A DNA stretch of 64,000 nt. Source: 55-13 sp037190145. GTDB lineage: Bacteria; Armatimonadota; Fimbriimonadia; Fimbriimonadales; Fimbriimonadaceae. A program made the position numbers and the translations under genes. The first letter of the stretch is position 1; the number at the start of each line of letters is the position of its first letter. This document shows, in pieces, positions 61,440-64,000 of this stretch. The stretch covers positions 310,001 to 374,000 of the forward strand of contig JBBCJU010000006.1 of the NCBI GenBank assembly GCA_037190145.1, read 5' to 3'. The notes under the pieces were generated by a model, which ran no database searches, was not told where the DNA came from, and saw only the letters and a list, made by a program, of their open reading frames with translations.

Positions 61440-63062
61440 TTGACGATCAAAAAAATCGCCTTGGGGGTATGTTTGCTTATAACAGGCAACACCCTCGCCC
61501 AAGACAAAACATATACCGTGCAACAGGGAGATACTCTCTCTGGAATAGCCACCAAATTTGGCACGAATTCAAAAGCAATTCTTCAAGTAAACAGCCTTGC
61601 CAATGCGCATAAACTGAAACTTGGTCAGAAGCTCACTATTCCCGCTTCTGATAAATCCGCTACCAAATCTTCTGAATCTACTCATACTAACGACGGTAGC
61701 GTGTATTCGGTTCGGTCTGGAGACAATGACACTCTGATCGCTAAGAGGCTTGGGATTACCCCTAAGGAGCTTCGAGTAGCGAACATGGGAGTGAATTGGA
61801 CTAAGCTTCAGATTGGTCAAAAGTTAAATGTTCCCAATTCTGGAGATTGGTTTGCAAATCGATTGAAGCAAGCGCAAGGTGCCGCAAAAATGGCATCAAA
61901 GGCTTCCGCCCCGGCCAATAAGCCGCAAGCTCAACTGATTTCAAATGCATCTCCTAAGCCAGTCGCAAAAGCGACATCTGTTCCGCGAACCTATACGGTT
62001 AAAAGTGGTGACAATGATTGGATTATTGCGAAGCGCGTTGGTCTCAAGCCATCTGAACTTCGAACCTTGAATCCAAACGTCAAATGGAGCAACCTCCAAA
62101 TTGGCACAACACTTCGACTTCCTGGAACAAAGACGGTTGCGCCTACTGCTCAGCTTGCGGTCAATAAAGAGCCAAACCTCCCGACGATCCGTAGCCGATA
62201 TGCAGTTGTAACGGGTGATTCGGTCACTCTGCGACGAGGGCCTAGCGTTCGATTTGATACCGTTACGCGAGTTGATAAGGGTGTTCGAGTTCTTTTACTT
62301 GACCGAGAGGGATCTTGGTATAAAGCTCGATTCCCGAAGGGCACGGAAGCCTGGGTGCGAGGAGATTTCCTTGCGCCAACTAAGGCTCCACTAGTCCTAG
62401 CCTCAAACTCGCAGAAGAAATCTTCAAAGCCAACCACAGTAGTTGCTAGCAAGACGACCGTTCGGTCTAATAGCAGCGGTGCTCGCCGAAATGAGCGCAA
62501 TGTAACGGCTCGCAAGCCAAAAAATAGCGGTAGCCCATTGGTGGTTGCAAGCGGTGGCGGTGCTGGATTGCTAGATAAGGCAAATTCTTATCTCGGCGTT
62601 CGATACCGATACGGTGCAGCATCTCGATCGGCAACTGACTGTTCTGGTTTTACAACTCAAGTGTTCCGATCTCAAGGTGTTAAGCTTCCTCGAACTTCGA
62701 GAGAGCAATCTACACGCGGTCAGAAAGTGAGCAAAGGCGAGTTGAAGGCCGGCGATCTCGTATTCTTCAACACTCGAGGTTCCCGTATCAGTCACGTTGG
62801 TATCTACCAAGGTGGAGGCAAGTTTATTCATGCCAGTAGCGGTAAAGGTCGGGTTATGGTGAGTTCGCTCAACGAAGGCTATTATCAACGCCGGTTTGCA
62901 GGGGCTCGACGAGTGATGTCTAGCAAATCTTCAACTACTAAGAAGAAGACTGAGCCAGTAGTCGCTAAGAAGGAAGAGCCCAAGAGTTCAGCAGTAGAAA
63001 AAGCGGCTGAGCCAGTTGAGCCGAAAGCGGTAGCTACGCCGGAAACAAAGAGCGATAACTAA
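61440..63062 (+). CDS. LysM-SH3-NlpC/P60 peptidoglycan hydrolase
   Basis: 540 residues from TTG 61440. Signal peptide about 1-20 (IKKIALGVCLLITGNTLAQ). Three LysM domains: YTVQQGDTLSGIATKFGTNS, YSVRSGDNDTLIAKRLGIT, YTVKSGDNDWIIAKRVGLK. Then a bacterial SH3 (TLRRGPSVRFDTVTRV), and NlpC/P60 with Cys in ATDCSGFTTQVF, His in ISHVGIYQGG and KFIHASSG. Cleaves peptide bonds of peptidoglycan. AGGAGG 9 bases before the TTG decides the start; the promoter at 61347-61376 excludes the earlier ATG codons. Confidence 0.93.
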   Translation: MTIKKIALGVCLLITGNTLAQDKTYTVQQGDTLSGIATKFGTNSKAILQVNSLANAHKLKLGQKLTIPASDKSATKSSESTHTNDGSVYSVRSGDNDTLIAKRLGITPKELRVANMGVNWTKLQIGQKLNVPNSGDWFANRLKQAQGAAKMASKASAPANKPQAQLISNASPKPVAKATSVPRTYTVKSGDNDWIIAKRVGLKPSELRTLNPNVKWSNLQIGTTLRLPGTKTVAPTAQLAVNKEPNLPTIRSRYAVVTGDSVTLRRGPSVRFDTVTRVDKGVRVLLLDREGSWYKARFPKGTEAWVRGDFLAPTKAPLVLASNSQKKSSKPTTVVASKTTVRSNSSGARRNERNVTARKPKNSGSPLVVASGGGAGLLDKANSYLGVRYRYGAASRSATDCSGFTTQVFRSQGVKLPRTSREQSTRGQKVSKGELKAGDLVFFNTRGSRISHVGIYQGGGKFIHASSGKGRVMVSSLNEGYYQRRFAGARRVMSSKSSTTKKKTEPVVAKKEEPKSSAVEKAAEPVEPKAVATPETKSDN

Positions 63063-63069
63063 GATAAAG

Positions 63070-63093
63070 GAGCGGGAATACCCGCTCTTTTTT
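63070..63093 (+). terminator. Rho-independent terminator after NlpC/P60 gene
   Basis: GAGCGGG-AATA-CCCGCTC followed by TTTTTT. Confidence 0.95.
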
Positions 63094-63165
63094 CTTTTAG
63101 GAAGGTCTATCCTCAGTAGGACCTTGAGAATTTAAGCTCAAATCGGGCATACTCACTGAGCTTTT

Positions 63166-63241
63166 GGCCCGGTCGTCTAGTGGTCAGGATGCCGCCCTTT
63201 CACGGCGGAGATCGCGGGTTCGAGTCCCGTCCGGGCTACCA
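63166..63241 (+). tRNA. tRNA-Glu (UUC)
   Basis: 76 bases. Acceptor GGCCCGG pairs with CCGGGCT (one G-U), then A and encoded CCA at 63239-63241. Anticodon stem CCGCC/GGCGG with loop CTTTCAC gives UUC. T arm carries GGTTCGAGTCC. Decodes GAA and GAG. Confidence 0.97.
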
Positions 63242-63356
63242 AAATGCAACTATTGCTTGTAATCCAAGCACCCCAGTCATTTAATGACTCTCCTCCATTG
63301 TCTGCCATAAGGACTATGCTGGAACAGCGCTTGCCCTTCTCCAGTTGAAGTTGAAT

Positions 63357-64000
63357 ATGCAAGCCAAGCTCGGGCTCTTTATCCTGCTTGTCCCCACCAT
63401 AGGCTTTACAAAGCCAATTCCTTCTTTCTCAAGTCCGGCTTTTCGTCAACTGGTTGAGGAGTCCTACGGTCATACAGGTCAAAAGGGTTCTTGGCAGTCT
63501 TTTTCTGACCAGATGAATAAGCGCTTGAAGACAGCAACAATCAGACTTGGCCAGATGTTCTTGCAGCTTCTCGAAAAGATTTGACTAAGCAAAAGGGAGA
63601 TAAGACGGGCTCGATTCTATGGATATGCGCCAATCTCCACCAAGCCGTAAAAAAGTCTCTGCCTACATTCACACTCGATCGTGGATTTGAATTCTCTAAT
63701 GCGGCGATTAGAGGCGAGAGACAATGCCTGTTACAGTCAGTTTGGATAGCGAGTCTACTGAGAGAACTGAAAGTGGATGCTGGCATTGCGATGGTTTGGA
63801 AGAATGACAAAGGCCAAGTCTCCAATATGGGGCATGTTTGTGCGGTAGCCGCTTTACCCAATGGTCAAAGAGTGGTTGTTGATTGCAGTGACCCTCAACC
63901 GTTCATAGAACACCGCGGTTTGTTTATGTCGGTTGAAGGAGCGGGGTACCGATTTGTGGAGCCCAGCTATAAGCACGGGATCATGGTATCCGCTAAAGAT
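63357..64000 (+). pseudogene. Transglutaminase-like secreted protein, frameshifted, cut by window end
   Basis: From ATG 63357 a signal peptide (QAKLGLFILLVPTIGFTKP) leads a frame that stops at 63582-63584. The -1 frame is open from about 63519 to the window end and continues the protein: DRGFEFSNAAIRGERQCLLQ, then GHVCAVAALPNGQRVVVDCS. Cys, His and Asp in this order fit a transglutaminase-like cysteine protease triad. The two frames overlap at about 63519-63584, so a one-base indel there (or an assembly error) explains the break. No alternative start serves the second frame well. Confidence 0.6.

Noticed and set aside
1..64000. CRISPR arrays, prophage or integron structures
   Set aside because: No regularly spaced repeats, phage structural genes, integrase or attachment-site pairs were found.

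Overview
The window is about 64 kb of a bacterial chromosome of roughly 50% GC, densely coded on both strands. Features seen together here are LptD-like and beta-barrel outer-membrane proteins, a PEP-CTERM protein, pseudopilin-like (DUF1559-type) secreted proteins, a GHL10 family protein, GH127 and DUF1080 glycosidases, dapF, hfq, and many short-leader or leaderless start sites. They point to a diderm environmental heterotroph. Armatimonadota (Fimbriimonadia-like) is my best guess; this is inference from gene content, not from a marker-gene comparison.

Layout. 1-5.5 kb: a small membrane peptide, tRNA-Leu(UAG), a pseudopilin-like secreted protein, divergent DUF2993 and GHL10 genes, and a Gfo/Idh/MocA oxidoreductase. 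5.6-9.1 kb: a 1178-residue outer-membrane protein with a repeat of about 77 residues. 9.2-16.4 kb: two uncharacterised proteins, a second pseudopilin-like protein, a GAF histidine kinase, RarA, an IS5-type transposase remnant and an FAD-linked oxidase. 16.8-20.3 kb: PEP-CTERM protein, ankyrin protein, DUF433/DUF5615 toxin-antitoxin-like pair, cupin. 20.4-26.6 kb: sugar module (araA, YbaY/META protein, DUF1080, GH127). 27-39.6 kb: RqcH-like NFACT protein; ECF sigma, anti-sigma, membrane protein and GlnD in one coupled operon; LptD-like protein coupled to glycogen debranching enzyme; TPR and retropepsin/PDZ proteins. 39.6-50.9 kb: housekeeping genes (family 5 uracil-DNA glycosylase, methylglyoxal synthase, alanine dehydrogenase, FKBP, SmpB, PilZ, apt, miaA, hfq, dapF, ferredoxin, M20 peptidase). 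51-63 kb: an envelope block with an ECF sigma/anti-sigma/RseB-like set, PBP1A, PBP2, O-antigen ligase-like protein, two glycosyltransferases and a LysM-SH3-NlpC/P60 peptidase, then tRNA-Glu(UUC) and a frameshifted transglutaminase-like gene cut by the window edge.

The most general signal is at gene starts. About ten genes have a -10-like hexamer (TANNNT, or CANNNT in three cases) only 5-7 bases before the start codon and no Shine-Dalgarno sequence, as expected if transcription begins at the start codon. A second class has ordinary AGGAG-type sites, and many operon-internal genes overlap by ATGA. The pattern relocates several starts (GHL10, DUF2993, RqcH, PBP1A) and shows -10 hexamers sharing their first three bases with the stop codon of the gene upstream. 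No CRISPR array, prophage or intact insertion sequence was seen.
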